Below are positions 9,165 to 17,354 of a stretch of 64,000 nt of DNA, one piece after another. Made by a program: the position numbers and the translations under genes. How positions within the stretch are numbered: the stretch's first letter is position 1; every line of letters starts with the position of its first letter. The stretch is from Bacteroidaceae bacterium (lineage in GTDB: Bacteria > Bacteroidota > Bacteroidia > Bacteroidales > Bacteroidaceae). The stretch covers positions 1 to 64,000 of the forward strand of contig JAFXGV010000051.1 in the NCBI GenBank assembly GCA_017536765.1, read 5' to 3'. Below the pieces are notes generated by a model. That model did not search any database. It was not told the DNA's origin and worked only from the letters and a program-made list of their open reading frames with translations.

Positions 9165-9845
9165 TTATATTATTTCGGCCAGGATGCCCGTGTAATTATC
9201 GGTAGAATACTTTTCACACATAAATTTTACCACATCCACAACATTTTCCAATGGCTTTTTATCTTGCAGCCGTGCCGTGAGAATCTCCGGCGCCATCGCT
9301 TTATATACACCATCGGAGCAAAGGAAAATACGGTCACCTGGCTCCAAATTAAAGCGTGCTATATCGGGGACCGCAACTTCGGGTTTTATTGAAAAGAAAC
9401 ATTTTGTTACCAATTCGGAACCGAAATGAGCATCTGCGTGGTCTTTGGTCTGATGCACAACCTTACCATTACGCAGCAAGTAACAACGGCTATCGCCACA
9501 ATGTGCTATTGTCACGACATCACCTTCTACGCTTGCCATTACCATTGTGGTTCCCATCTCAATCGGGCGCACCACACATGAACGTTCATAAAGAGCATTT
9601 GAGGCAACCCGGCAAGCTCCTCTTACTTTCGTCTCGGAATCGGGTATTTCAGAACACTCCGCCCAAAACTCGCAAAGGGAGTTACACACGGTTTCGGCTG
9701 CGGCATCGCCCATAGCGTGACCACCCATACCATCGCAAACAATCAACAACAACCTATCCCGTTCCGGCATCTCAACCACACGGAAAACATCCTGATTGGC
9801 TCGCCGTTTTCCGATTTCTGAAAAAGTTGTATATCCTATCTTCAT
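9165..9845 (-). CDS. PP2C-family protein serine/threonine phosphatase
   Basis: A 226-residue metal-dependent phosphatase. The start is the ATG at 9845; a TTG five codons earlier is possible. All metal and phosphate motifs are present: the RRANQD segment, CDGMGGHAMGD, CGDSRCYLLR, LCSDGVYKA and the final DNYTG. There is no regulatory or membrane domain, so it is a minimal soluble phosphatase. It is the most downstream gene of the minus-strand island. About 150 bases separate it from the gene before it, and it has its own -7-like box TAAATTTG (9885-9878). A natural target would be a phosphoprotein of the island, but the only kinase-fold domain nearby looks inactive. Confidence 0.9.
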   Translation of the reverse strand: MKIGYTTFSEIGKRRANQDVFRVVEMPERDRLLLIVCDGMGGHAMGDAAAETVCNSLCEFWAECSEIPDSETKVRGACRVASNALYERSCVVRPIEMGTTMVMASVEGDVVTIAHCGDSRCYLLRNGKVVHQTKDHADAHFGSELVTKCFFSIKPEVAVPDIARFNLEPGDRIFLCSDGVYKAMAPEILTARLQDKKPLENVVDVVKFMCEKYSTDNYTGILAEII

Positions 9846-9867
9846 ACTTATTTCGTTCAATTCATCC

Positions 9868-9940
9868 TATACCGAGCCAAATTTAATCATTTTTATACAA
9901 CTAAGAGAAATTACCATATGATATTCACCGGTTCGGTATA
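9868..9940. promoter_or_regulatory. Imperfect inverted repeat upstream of the PP2C gene
   Basis: An 11-base arm at 9868-9878 matches the reverse complement of 9930-9940 with one mismatch. The left arm abuts the -7-like box and the right arm includes the decamer ACCGGTTCGG (9927-9936) that recurs at 17210-17219. A regulatory site is possible but unproven. Confidence 0.35.
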
Positions 9941-9999
9941 TGCTTTTTTATTATCCGTTCTACAATTCCGCGCACATCATCCTTTTACAAACTTTTACA

Positions 10000-10425
10000 T
10001 TATTTGCGCATTCCTACGATAACCAAGATAGCAATTCCTTTGTGAGCGTTTTTGGATTCCCCAACACCCCAAATTATATTAGCATCCTGCGGCACACATC
10101 TCTCTATTGATTCGTAAAAAAGTTGCAGCTGCCCAATAGTGAGCGTGCGTACACCTGAATCGACGCCACTGCCACTGATATAGAGCAGAATATTGCAATG
10201 CTCACCTTTGCAAAGTTCGTTCAACACTCCGTCGAGTTCAATAAGGTTATCTTCTGTAATCTCGGGAATCTCAATAGTTACGGCATTGAGCGAGAGCGAT
10301 TGCTCCTTGATATGCGCATAATCATTCATATCTATTGATATGATACCCTTTGTAGTGCCGAATGTCTCTTTGGCAATGCGGTCGATTTGTTCAATATCTG
10401 TAATTATCATAATCGTGTGTTTCAA
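10000..10425 (-). CDS. Small protein resembling the FtsZ C-terminal domain
   Basis: A 141-residue cytosolic protein. I recognise no named family with certainty. The C-terminal half resembles the second domain of FtsZ: a NILLYISGSG strand, a helix (LQLFYESIERCVP), then DANIIWGVGES and GIAILVIVG, matching the FtsZ pattern of helix, ANIIFG-like strand and VTVIATG-like strand. The FtsZ GTP-binding domain (GGGTGTG) is absent, and the first 40 residues are unrelated. It could bind a tubulin-fold partner or simply share the fold. It lies between the PP2C gene and the DUF1810 gene (103 bases upstream). Confidence 0.55.
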   Translation of the reverse strand: MKHTIMIITDIEQIDRIAKETFGTTKGIISIDMNDYAHIKEQSLSLNAVTIEIPEITEDNLIELDGVLNELCKGEHCNILLYISGSGVDSGVRTLTIGQLQLFYESIERCVPQDANIIWGVGESKNAHKGIAILVIVGMRK

Positions 10426-10528
10426 ATGGTACTCTATGAAGAAAGGCTTTCGCCGACGTCAACTTGCCATTAACGCCGGCAGCGCAGATGCCATTCATAG
10501 CGGTTTCTTGTTGATTGTTACCCGTGCT

Positions 10529-10972
10529 TTATACTTGTTGCATAACCTCAAGCGTAATTGCACAACGCTCGCCATTATAGAAAGAGAGGAGCACCTCGGC
10601 AAATATGTCATTTGGAGAGATAAAATCAAACATTGTCATACAAGAGCGCACTTTAACGGCATCTATATTGCCCAATATCGACAATGCAGTCTTGTCCTTG
10701 TGCTCAAGCAGCGCTTGAGTAATCTCCCTTATTCGTTCTCCCAGGAGCCTATGGTTAAGATATCGTTCAGCCTCTGCCCTGTCGGCAATCCCATAATAGT
10801 GGGCCCGACGACTGCGCCCCAAACAACGGAGTTGCGGGAATATATACCAAATCCAATGGCCGGTCTTGTTCCCGTTCTTGATCTCTGTCAATGCCTGCTT
10901 ATATCCGGATAAGCAGGAGTTCTCTTGCGCTTCAAGAAAGCGGTTAATGTCAGTTTCAGATAAATACGTCAT
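10529..10972 (-). CDS. DUF1810 family protein
   Basis: A 147-residue cytosolic protein. The segment GHWIWYIFPQ near residues 38-47, followed by GRSRRAHYYGI and the helical remainder, is the DUF1810 signature. The length is normal for the family. The biochemical function is not established to my knowledge. The start ATG is two bases after the stop of the 10975-11538 gene, so the two are co-transcribed. Confidence 0.85.
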   Translation of the reverse strand: MTYLSETDINRFLEAQENSCLSGYKQALTEIKNGNKTGHWIWYIFPQLRCLGRSRRAHYYGIADRAEAERYLNHRLLGERIREITQALLEHKDKTALSILGNIDAVKVRSCMTMFDFISPNDIFAEVLLSFYNGERCAITLEVMQQV

Positions 10973-10974
10973 TT

Positions 10975-11538
10975 TTATTCATCTTCTTTTGAGAAAGCCG
11001 TCTTTGAAACAGGAGCGGTTTCTTTTGCCCTCTTTACAACCCAATCTATAAAGTTTTTCAAATCGGGATTCTCAAATTTACCATAATTTAGATGTTTCGT
11101 TTGGTTCGTACTGCCCAGCACCCACTCGCCGTCAAAGGAATATTCCAATGTGTAATACACTGTATGGTTAGTGGTTGTGTTAATCAGTACGGCACCGTAT
11201 GCCGCATCGGGCACCTGTTGAGGCTTGGGAAAAAAGTAGAGTGCCATAACATAAGTGTCATTTATTTTTATGCCATCGCAACGCAAATCATCCCATTCAA
11301 AGAAAAAATTTGCATCTACGCATTTCTTCAAAAAGTCTTCCCATCCCTCGGTATGCAGAATTGATTCCGGAGAAATCTTGCCCTTTGACACCCCCGCAAC
11401 AAGATCGGGAATAAACTTATATTCCAGGAAGTAGCGATACGAGTGTTTTTCCTCATCGCTCAACACGTGTTGTTGCTCCATCTCAACACCCGTATCTCGC
11501 TGTTTCCTATCAATTTTTTTATTCCAAAATCTATTCAT
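10975..11538 (-). CDS. Hypothetical protein of the island
   Basis: A 187-residue soluble protein that I do not recognise. It has a basic N-terminus (MNRFWNKKIDRKQR), a helical segment, then a beta-rich middle with several aromatic residues (YVMALYFFPKP, AAYGAVLINT, HTVYYTLEYSFDGEW) and an acidic C-terminus. There is no signal peptide, membrane segment or catalytic motif. A second in-frame ATG lies at 11481. It sits between a YbjN-like gene (61 bases upstream) and the DUF1810 gene (2 bases downstream). Confidence 0.6.
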   Translation of the reverse strand: MNRFWNKKIDRKQRDTGVEMEQQHVLSDEEKHSYRYFLEYKFIPDLVAGVSKGKISPESILHTEGWEDFLKKCVDANFFFEWDDLRCDGIKINDTYVMALYFFPKPQQVPDAAYGAVLINTTTNHTVYYTLEYSFDGEWVLGSTNQTKHLNYGKFENPDLKNFIDWVVKRAKETAPVSKTAFSKEDE

Positions 11539-11599
11539 AGTACATCTGGTTTATTATATTTGGTAAAACTCTATGCAAATGTAAAGAAAACTACTGCTA

Positions 11600-11980
11600 T
11601 TAATCCAAATTTTTATACATTACTTTTGCTGCAACCAAGTGTTTTAAGGCATTTGCTATTTGAAATTCGAAATCCTCCTCTGCAAGATAGCAAGCTTCTA
11701 CTGTTGCCAAAATCACATCGTTCAAAACATAAAGTTTTACAACTTTTGCCTCCTTGTTTACCTGGTGGCAGTTCTCTTTGACTTGCGCAATATTCGCCTC
11801 CGTTACATCCGTAAAATTCGGCAACGTTATAATGAAAAAGTGTTCATCGTCGGAATTTCCCCAAAAGTGAATTGTATTCATTTGGAAACGGAAAGCAATG
11901 TGACCATTGGTACTGTCTTCATCCATTATCCGGTATTGCTGCCTTACGATAAATTTTTTTGCCAATTCAAATGTATTCAT
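11600..11980 (-). CDS. YbjN-like protein (secretion-chaperone-like fold)
   Basis: A 126-residue soluble protein. The pattern of a helix, an antiparallel sheet (IAFRFQMNTIHFWG, EHFFIITLPNF) and a segment VKENCHQVNKEAKVVKLYVL followed by a long C-terminal helix is that of the YbjN/type III chaperone-like superfamily, including the CNxxN-like motif. Functions in that superfamily are mostly unknown; many members act as adaptors. It overlaps nothing but lies 11 bases after a longer relative. Confidence 0.6.
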   Translation of the reverse strand: MNTFELAKKFIVRQQYRIMDEDSTNGHIAFRFQMNTIHFWGNSDDEHFFIITLPNFTDVTEANIAQVKENCHQVNKEAKVVKLYVLNDVILATVEACYLAEEDFEFQIANALKHLVAAKVMYKNLD

Positions 11981-11991
11981 ATCTCTGTTCT

Positions 11992-12483
11992 TTAGTTACA
12001 CTCTCCGTTATCCTCAATACTGTCAAGCATCTTTTGCAGTTCCACCTCAAGCTCATCGTCAGAGCAATCGTCAGTCTTCTCGGAACGCCCTATAACCTCT
12101 TCGCCGTTAATCTTTTTACGAAACACGTGTACTGCAGCTTCAAGAACACGGATAATGTGTTCCAATAAATCCGATAAATTATCCGAAGAGTTAAGGCGGT
12201 GCTCATAAATTGCCCAAACAGCATCTTCATACATAATGCAAAGTTTGGCATACTTCAGCATCAAACTCGTTTCGTGCATTGCATCCAAGACGGCAACACG
12301 ATTCTCTTCTGTTACCTCATACAATTGAGGAATGACAATACGCAAGAACTGTTCGTCATCATCGTCGGGCATATATAGGTAGCTTACATCCTCATATTTG
12401 AAAACACTCCCTAAATCGCCAAACTCAAGCGGTTCAAAACCCATAGCCTTCAACTGACCAAGTACAATCTCTCTCTGGTTCAT
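11992..12483 (-). CDS. Second YbjN-like protein with acidic tail
   Basis: A 163-residue soluble protein. It shares the fold pattern of its downstream neighbour: a short N-terminal helix, strands SVFKYEDVSYLYM and QFLRIVIPQLYEV, the segment VLDAMHETSLMLKYAKLCIM and a helix, but at low sequence identity. It then adds a C-terminal acidic tail (DDCSDDELEVELQKML). This makes a tandem pair of divergent paralogues. It lies 53 bases after the pseudokinase-AAA+ gene and in the same direction. Confidence 0.55.
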   Translation of the reverse strand: MNQREIVLGQLKAMGFEPLEFGDLGSVFKYEDVSYLYMPDDDDEQFLRIVIPQLYEVTEENRVAVLDAMHETSLMLKYAKLCIMYEDAVWAIYEHRLNSSDNLSDLLEHIIRVLEAAVHVFRKKINGEEVIGRSEKTDDCSDDELEVELQKMLDSIEDNGECN

Positions 12484-12536
12484 AATATAAATTTGTTATG
12501 TTGTTAATATATTGAGCGTTTATTATTCATTATCTA

Positions 12537-14393
12537 TCATTGGACAAAACCTATTCGAGGGCGTTCTTCGTTTTGCTCTATCGAGAACTGTTTTTTGGTA
12601 TGCTCAAACCGGCGAAGTTCGTCTGCGGTCACAGATGGTCTCGTTCCGGCAATTGTCTTTTCAAGCAGTGGTTGGTTTATCTTTACCAGATGCCTTGCCT
12701 TGATACTCTCGTCAAATGAGCATCTTGCACACTCCTTCACAATGAAGCTGATATCGCTCGATGAATAGCCATTGGTGAGTTCTACTATGCGAGCAGTGTC
12801 GATATCCTCGTGCGGTCGCTTCAAAAGTTCCAGTTCCAGAAGTTCCTTGCGCGCATCTTCGTCGGGCAATCCTACATATATAACCTCATCCATACGGCCC
12901 TTGCGAATGATAGCGGGATCAATGGCGTCAATACGGTTTGTAGTAGCAACCACGAACACATTCTTCTCTGCACAATTATTAAGCCTTGTAAGAAACTCAG
13001 CCACCTCGTTGGCTTGGTTATTATCGTCATTAACACCTCGTCTGGGTACAAGGCTGTCAAACTCGTCAAATACCAATAGAACACCGCAATTGTTCTTTGC
13101 CGCCAACTCCTCGCTGCGAGTAAAGAGGTCGGCAATCATACTTTGAGAGCCGTGAATATAGACATTACCCAAATCACTTGGATTGATGAGACTGAACAGC
13201 ATTCCACTCTCCTCGGCGAGCTTGCGAGAGATAAATGTTTTGCCGGTTCCCGGAGGCCCCCACAGCAAAATTCCATTAGGAGGAGTGATTTGAAATTGCG
13301 CCGCCAGCTCGCGATTTCGGAGAATATCCACGAAATTGCGAGTGAGTTCACTTTTGAGCCGGCCCATACCTGCGACATCGCTAAAGCCATTACCCTCAAC
13401 ACGTTCTATCTTGACATTGGACTTTGGCTGAGGCAGTTCCTGCTGTTTTATGATATCGAATTCTTTTTCCTCGGCACTGCTCTCCTGCGGGGTGGCAACA
13501 AACCTTGAGCGTTTGGAATTAAAAGTCTCAAAACCACCCAAATTCTCATTGCCAAGATATTTTGCAATGGCTGCACCAAAATCCTCGATATACTTATAGC
13601 GCTCGGATGGTTTGGTAGCAATTGCCTTGGCAACAATTTCCTTCAGCTGGTCGGACAGGGCCAACACAGGAGCTTTCTCACACATCGTCTTGATAATGGC
13701 AGACGTGGACAGATGAGTATCCTCACCTAACAACTCTCCCCAGGGATGTTTTCCTTGCAGAATAAAAGCAAGAACAATACCCAACGAGAAGATATCGGTT
13801 CTCGTATTGTAATGCCCAATCAACGTCTCGGGGGCACGGAAAAAGCGAGACGTTGCACAAGTATCAAATTCAGCCCTTCCTTTGCTCGTAGAAGAGACAC
13901 AGTTAAGCCCCGAAAGATACAATGTTGTTTCGCCCGAGCCGTTGGCAGCGACAATAATATTATCGGTTGAAATATTATTATAACAGCCGCCACCAATACG
14001 CCACGACAGCTCCTTCACTGCTACCAACAGGTTATGGAACTGATGCAATATTTCGCGCTCGTTACAAACATTGCCCGAGCGTATGTACTCGTACAATGTA
14101 GTGTGCCCGACATATTTTGTCGTCATCCAACGCAACGAGGTGACGTTGCTATTACAATCGCCACACTCGATGTATGACGGGAATGCATCGTTTGTGAGTT
14201 GCGGAATAATATCGAATTCCGGGATTTTGCCATCGGCAAAACATTCGGGAAGTTTGTTCATATCATAAACCGTAAGAACGACATCCTGCTCAAAGCCGTT
14301 CTTTGCCAGATATGTCTCGCGGTACGGGGTGCTATTACCAATCAACTGCACCGGAGTATATCCTTCAAACTTAGTATTCAGTGTGAGAATCAT
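12537..14393 (-). CDS. Pseudokinase-AAA+ ATPase fusion
   Basis: A 618-residue soluble protein with two domains. Residues about 10-280 have a protein-kinase fold: a degenerate glycine loop at IGNSTPYRETY, helix F region TDIFSLGIVL and APE at 187-189. The catalytic residues are missing: Thr41 stands at the ATP lysine position, Tyr138-Asn139-Asn140 replaces HRD, and LSG (160-162) replaces the DFG region. Residues about 335-600 are an FtsH/Cdc48-type AAA+ module with Walker A GPPGTGKT (379-386), Walker B LLVFDEFDS (439-447) and an ATTNRIDAIDPAIIRKGR sensor/arginine block, all intact. The kinase part probably recognises a partner and the AAA+ part remodels it. There are no protease or membrane segments. 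It lies 12 bases after the sigma-like gene. Confidence 0.85.
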   Translation of the reverse strand: MILTLNTKFEGYTPVQLIGNSTPYRETYLAKNGFEQDVVLTVYDMNKLPECFADGKIPEFDIIPQLTNDAFPSYIECGDCNSNVTSLRWMTTKYVGHTTLYEYIRSGNVCNEREILHQFHNLLVAVKELSWRIGGGCYNNISTDNIIVAANGSGETTLYLSGLNCVSSTSKGRAEFDTCATSRFFRAPETLIGHYNTRTDIFSLGIVLAFILQGKHPWGELLGEDTHLSTSAIIKTMCEKAPVLALSDQLKEIVAKAIATKPSERYKYIEDFGAAIAKYLGNENLGGFETFNSKRSRFVATPQESSAEEKEFDIIKQQELPQPKSNVKIERVEGNGFSDVAGMGRLKSELTRNFVDILRNRELAAQFQITPPNGILLWGPPGTGKTFISRKLAEESGMLFSLINPSDLGNVYIHGSQSMIADLFTRSEELAAKNNCGVLLVFDEFDSLVPRRGVNDDNNQANEVAEFLTRLNNCAEKNVFVVATTNRIDAIDPAIIRKGRMDEVIYVGLPDEDARKELLELELLKRPHEDIDTARIVELTNGYSSSDISFIVKECARCSFDESIKARHLVKINQPLLEKTIAGTRPSVTADELRRFEHTKKQFSIEQNEERPRIGFVQ

Positions 14394-14405
14394 AGCTATA
14401 AAGTA

Positions 14406-15653
14406 TTAACGGTTAACATTTTTCCACCACTCGCGAATAGCCCCCTTGAACAGGCGGTTCAAGCGGCTGAAACGCGTGTCAACCCAGGAGCGAGAGCGTT
14501 TGGGAAGATTCGCAGCAACCTCCTCGGGCTTCATATTCTCAATGTAACGGCTTTGCCATACATACAGGTCTTCGTCATTCCAACCAAGGCTGTTGCTGAA
14601 ATTATAGAGAAAATCTATAACCTTGGTCTCAAACTCCGCATCGTCAGGGGTTACACCCAACACCTCACGCAAAGGGCTATCTTCGCCATACACAGCACTT
14701 GTACGGCCTATGACGGCCAAGAAATCAGATGACACCATAATCTTGCGTGCACCCTTGTCCACAAGAACATCATCGTATGAATGTTCGGTATTGAGTAATG
14801 CGGTCTTAATCGTCTTCTCCGAAGCGCTCAGTGTAAGTTTGTAAAGTTCTTCATCCATTTTCAAGCGTTGACAGATTGCTGCGGGTTCAAGGCGATCTAC
14901 ATAAACAGCGAGGAGCATATCGCGCATAGGACCAATCCTCACCATATCCTCAATGACAACGCGGCAGTAGTCGGGAGTCTTCTTCTTGAGCATCAAGCGC
15001 GTGTTACCGGGAGTTCTGGTACGCGGAATTCTTATGTAACCATTTTCCTCCAAATAGGTCATAATGCAGTGAGAAGCGACGACAGCCAGCCACACAAAGA
15101 AGGAACTACGGTAATTATACGAATTCAAGGCAGCCCAACTGCCATCAGAATATAGATGCTCATATATAATAGTATTGAAATCAAGAGGATCTATCACCAC
15201 ACCATAACTTATACGAACCTGATTGATGATGCGAGAGCGAATACGAGCTATACTCTTACCACGCAAAAGGCTTGTACCATAGAAAAAATTATAGGCAAAA
15301 GCCTCGTCGTTCTTAATACCCTCAACAATGCGAACAGCATCGCTCTTATAGTCCTTCTCCGTCATCAAGGCATAGATGGTTTCATAGATAGACTCCATAG
15401 CCTCCTGGTCGCAGAAGAAATCGATAGCCTCGCAAAGCTCGCCATCGGCATCCAAGTAAATGTTCTTGGCCTTTGCAAGTGCCTGTTCACCACTCATCGC
15501 AGTAGGATTACCAAGCAGGCTGAGCTCCTTGGCAATAGCTACGATTACCAACTTTACAAACTCAATTACCTGTTCGGCATCTAACGTGAAATGCTCGCAA
15601 TTTGCAGATTCGATAAGGCTTGCAATTGTGCCTACAAAGTTCTTAGTTTTCAT
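14406..15653 (-). CDS. Divergent sigma-70-like protein
   Basis: A 415-residue soluble protein. Residues about 115-205 look like sigma region 2: FFYGTSLLRGKSIARIR, DFNTIIYEHLYSDG, then YRSSFFVWLAVVASHCIMTYL, a pattern close to the region 2.1-2.4 core of ECF-type factors. The C-terminus (about 372-410), MKPEEVAANLPKRSRSWVDTR, resembles the region 4 helix-turn-helix. The N-terminal 110 residues and the middle are unrelated to known sigma domains, and the protein is about twice the ECF size. A transcription role is inferred. It is probably the first gene of the island operon, since the next gene starts 12 bases downstream, and a 12-base inverted repeat lies just upstream at 15687-15724. Confidence 0.55.
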   Translation of the reverse strand: MKTKNFVGTIASLIESANCEHFTLDAEQVIEFVKLVIVAIAKELSLLGNPTAMSGEQALAKAKNIYLDADGELCEAIDFFCDQEAMESIYETIYALMTEKDYKSDAVRIVEGIKNDEAFAYNFFYGTSLLRGKSIARIRSRIINQVRISYGVVIDPLDFNTIIYEHLYSDGSWAALNSYNYRSSFFVWLAVVASHCIMTYLEENGYIRIPRTRTPGNTRLMLKKKTPDYCRVVIEDMVRIGPMRDMLLAVYVDRLEPAAICQRLKMDEELYKLTLSASEKTIKTALLNTEHSYDDVLVDKGARKIMVSSDFLAVIGRTSAVYGEDSPLREVLGVTPDDAEFETKVIDFLYNFSNSLGWNDEDLYVWQSRYIENMKPEEVAANLPKRSRSWVDTRFSRLNRLFKGAIREWWKNVNR

Positions 15654-15686
15654 ACCGTATATGTTTTAAGTTTTGAGCAATAAGAG

Positions 15687-15724
15687 AGCGTAATTTTGCA
15701 TCACGCAGGATACAAAATTACGCT
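15687..15724. promoter_or_regulatory. Perfect inverted repeat upstream of the sigma-like gene
   Basis: Twelve-base arms AGCGTAATTTTG (15687-15698) and its complement (15713-15724) flank 14 bases. A shorter CCGAT/ATCGG repeat follows at 15728-15743. No T-run follows on the minus strand, so an operator is more likely than a terminator. Confidence 0.45.
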
Positions 15725-15830
15725 GTCCGATATAAAAATCGGGAACTTTGCGGCAACCCATTGACAAAGCCGCGCACTCACCTGTTTATCAAGTAATTAC
15801 ATTTGTTGTATTGCTAAAAAACGTATCATT

Positions 15831-17174
15831 TTAATATACAAATACCATATTTTCAAAAGCCTCTGTGATAAAAATATTGCTGCTTAATACTGTAATATGA
15901 GAATACTCATTCGGGATATAGAACGGAAGTGGCGATTCTCCAAACTTGGATACCGACTCATCAAGTGCTTCACGAATGTCTGAATAGTAATCGGCCAAGC
16001 GCGAGCGTTTAACATTGCCATTATATCTTTTTACAAGAGAATTGAATTTCTCTTTTGTCTGCTCTTTTGTCGCATTATATACTTGACTATATAATTTACA
16101 AAACAAATCCTCGTTATCCGCAATTTTAAGAGTATCTATATCCTCGCCTCTCAGCTTTCTGTCAAGCAGATACATTATATATACGACACAGGAAACCGTG
16201 CGACGAAACTTAACCTGTTCTATTTTCCCGCCTATGCTTAAATATACTCTGTATCGGCCGTTGGTTTTCAACTTTTTCGCCTTTTTGGGATCGAGTTCGG
16301 CATCAATCTCCGGTTTAGCCAACTCCACTGAGACTTTAATCTTTGAATTGGCCGCAATCTTATCCCTATTGATGCAGTTGTCAAAAGCCATAGAAATACT
16401 TTTCATCTTCATCATCTGCAATGTAAAACGGCTATATACATTTGGAGTGAACAAGTTGAACACATATATAATTTCGCCTTGCGCTTTTTTCAATTGTCTT
16501 TCCTGAGCGGCGCTGAGTTTATCATTGTTATTACTCTTATTTACAAGTTTGCAGTTCTTCACAAAACGACTCATAATTTCACGAGACTTTTTATATGAAG
16601 TATTTGATGGAACCGGCTCATATAAATCGGATGTCGAGGGCATTGAATAACTGCAATATACACCCGCCGGATTATTATCTGCATCAGGCAATAAATTGTT
16701 GAGGAACACATCGCCAAGGAATTTGTTGCAACTTTCAGATTCTTGAACTGCCAGGTTTACCAATGCTTCCTCGACAGATTTTTTAGTAAGATTCTCGGCC
16801 TGCATAGCCATTGAAGGAATAAACATATCCAACAATGCCGGCCCCGCTTTTGCAACAATATACAATTTCTCGGTTTCGCTGGGTGTGCATATAGGGAGAA
16901 CAAGATTTACACCATTTTGGATGGCATCAAATAAATTCCCCGATGCAGGCATTGTCCCTGCATTCTCTATAACACGAATACCATAAGGATATATAAGCCT
17001 ATCCCCGGGCACCGATTTCTTGAAATTACTCACCGCAGTTCTTAAAGCCTCTACAAGCATATCGGTGCGTGCAGCACATATATATATATTACCATCTTCA
17101 AATCCCGGGACATCATTCTTTTCATACACTATCTTTGTATTGAAATTATCAAGCTTGGGGAAAAACATAGGCAT
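15831..17174 (-). CDS. Hypothetical protein of the island, AT-rich
   Basis: A 447-residue soluble protein that I do not recognise. It has no signal peptide or transmembrane segment. The N-terminal part contains IYICAARTDMLVEALR and an ATP-independent-looking alpha/beta pattern. A Lys/Asn-rich middle (about residues 200-300) is followed by a basic patch KKAKKLKTNGRYRVYLSIGGK, then a helical C-terminus. Codon choice is more A/T-rich than in the housekeeping genes, which suggests transfer. A -7-like TACTTTTG lies at 17274-17267 on the minus strand, and the decamer ACCGGTTCGG at 17210-17219. The 177-base gap to the sigma-like gene suggests separate transcription. Confidence 0.6.
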   Translation of the reverse strand: MPMFFPKLDNFNTKIVYEKNDVPGFEDGNIYICAARTDMLVEALRTAVSNFKKSVPGDRLIYPYGIRVIENAGTMPASGNLFDAIQNGVNLVLPICTPSETEKLYIVAKAGPALLDMFIPSMAMQAENLTKKSVEEALVNLAVQESESCNKFLGDVFLNNLLPDADNNPAGVYCSYSMPSTSDLYEPVPSNTSYKKSREIMSRFVKNCKLVNKSNNNDKLSAAQERQLKKAQGEIIYVFNLFTPNVYSRFTLQMMKMKSISMAFDNCINRDKIAANSKIKVSVELAKPEIDAELDPKKAKKLKTNGRYRVYLSIGGKIEQVKFRRTVSCVVYIMYLLDRKLRGEDIDTLKIADNEDLFCKLYSQVYNATKEQTKEKFNSLVKRYNGNVKRSRLADYYSDIREALDESVSKFGESPLPFYIPNEYSHITVLSSNIFITEAFENMVFVY

Positions 17175-17354
17175 AGTAATTTTATTTTGGGTTCTTATAC
17201 TTTAGCATTACCGGTTCGGCAATTTATTATCTTATGAATCTTCTACATATATCGTAGGTAATTCTGCAAAAGTATATTTTTTCTACGGTATTGCCTTTAC
17301 ACATTGAAGTAAATCTTCATTCAACAACAGTTGTTTTCATTACGGTGGTTTCTC

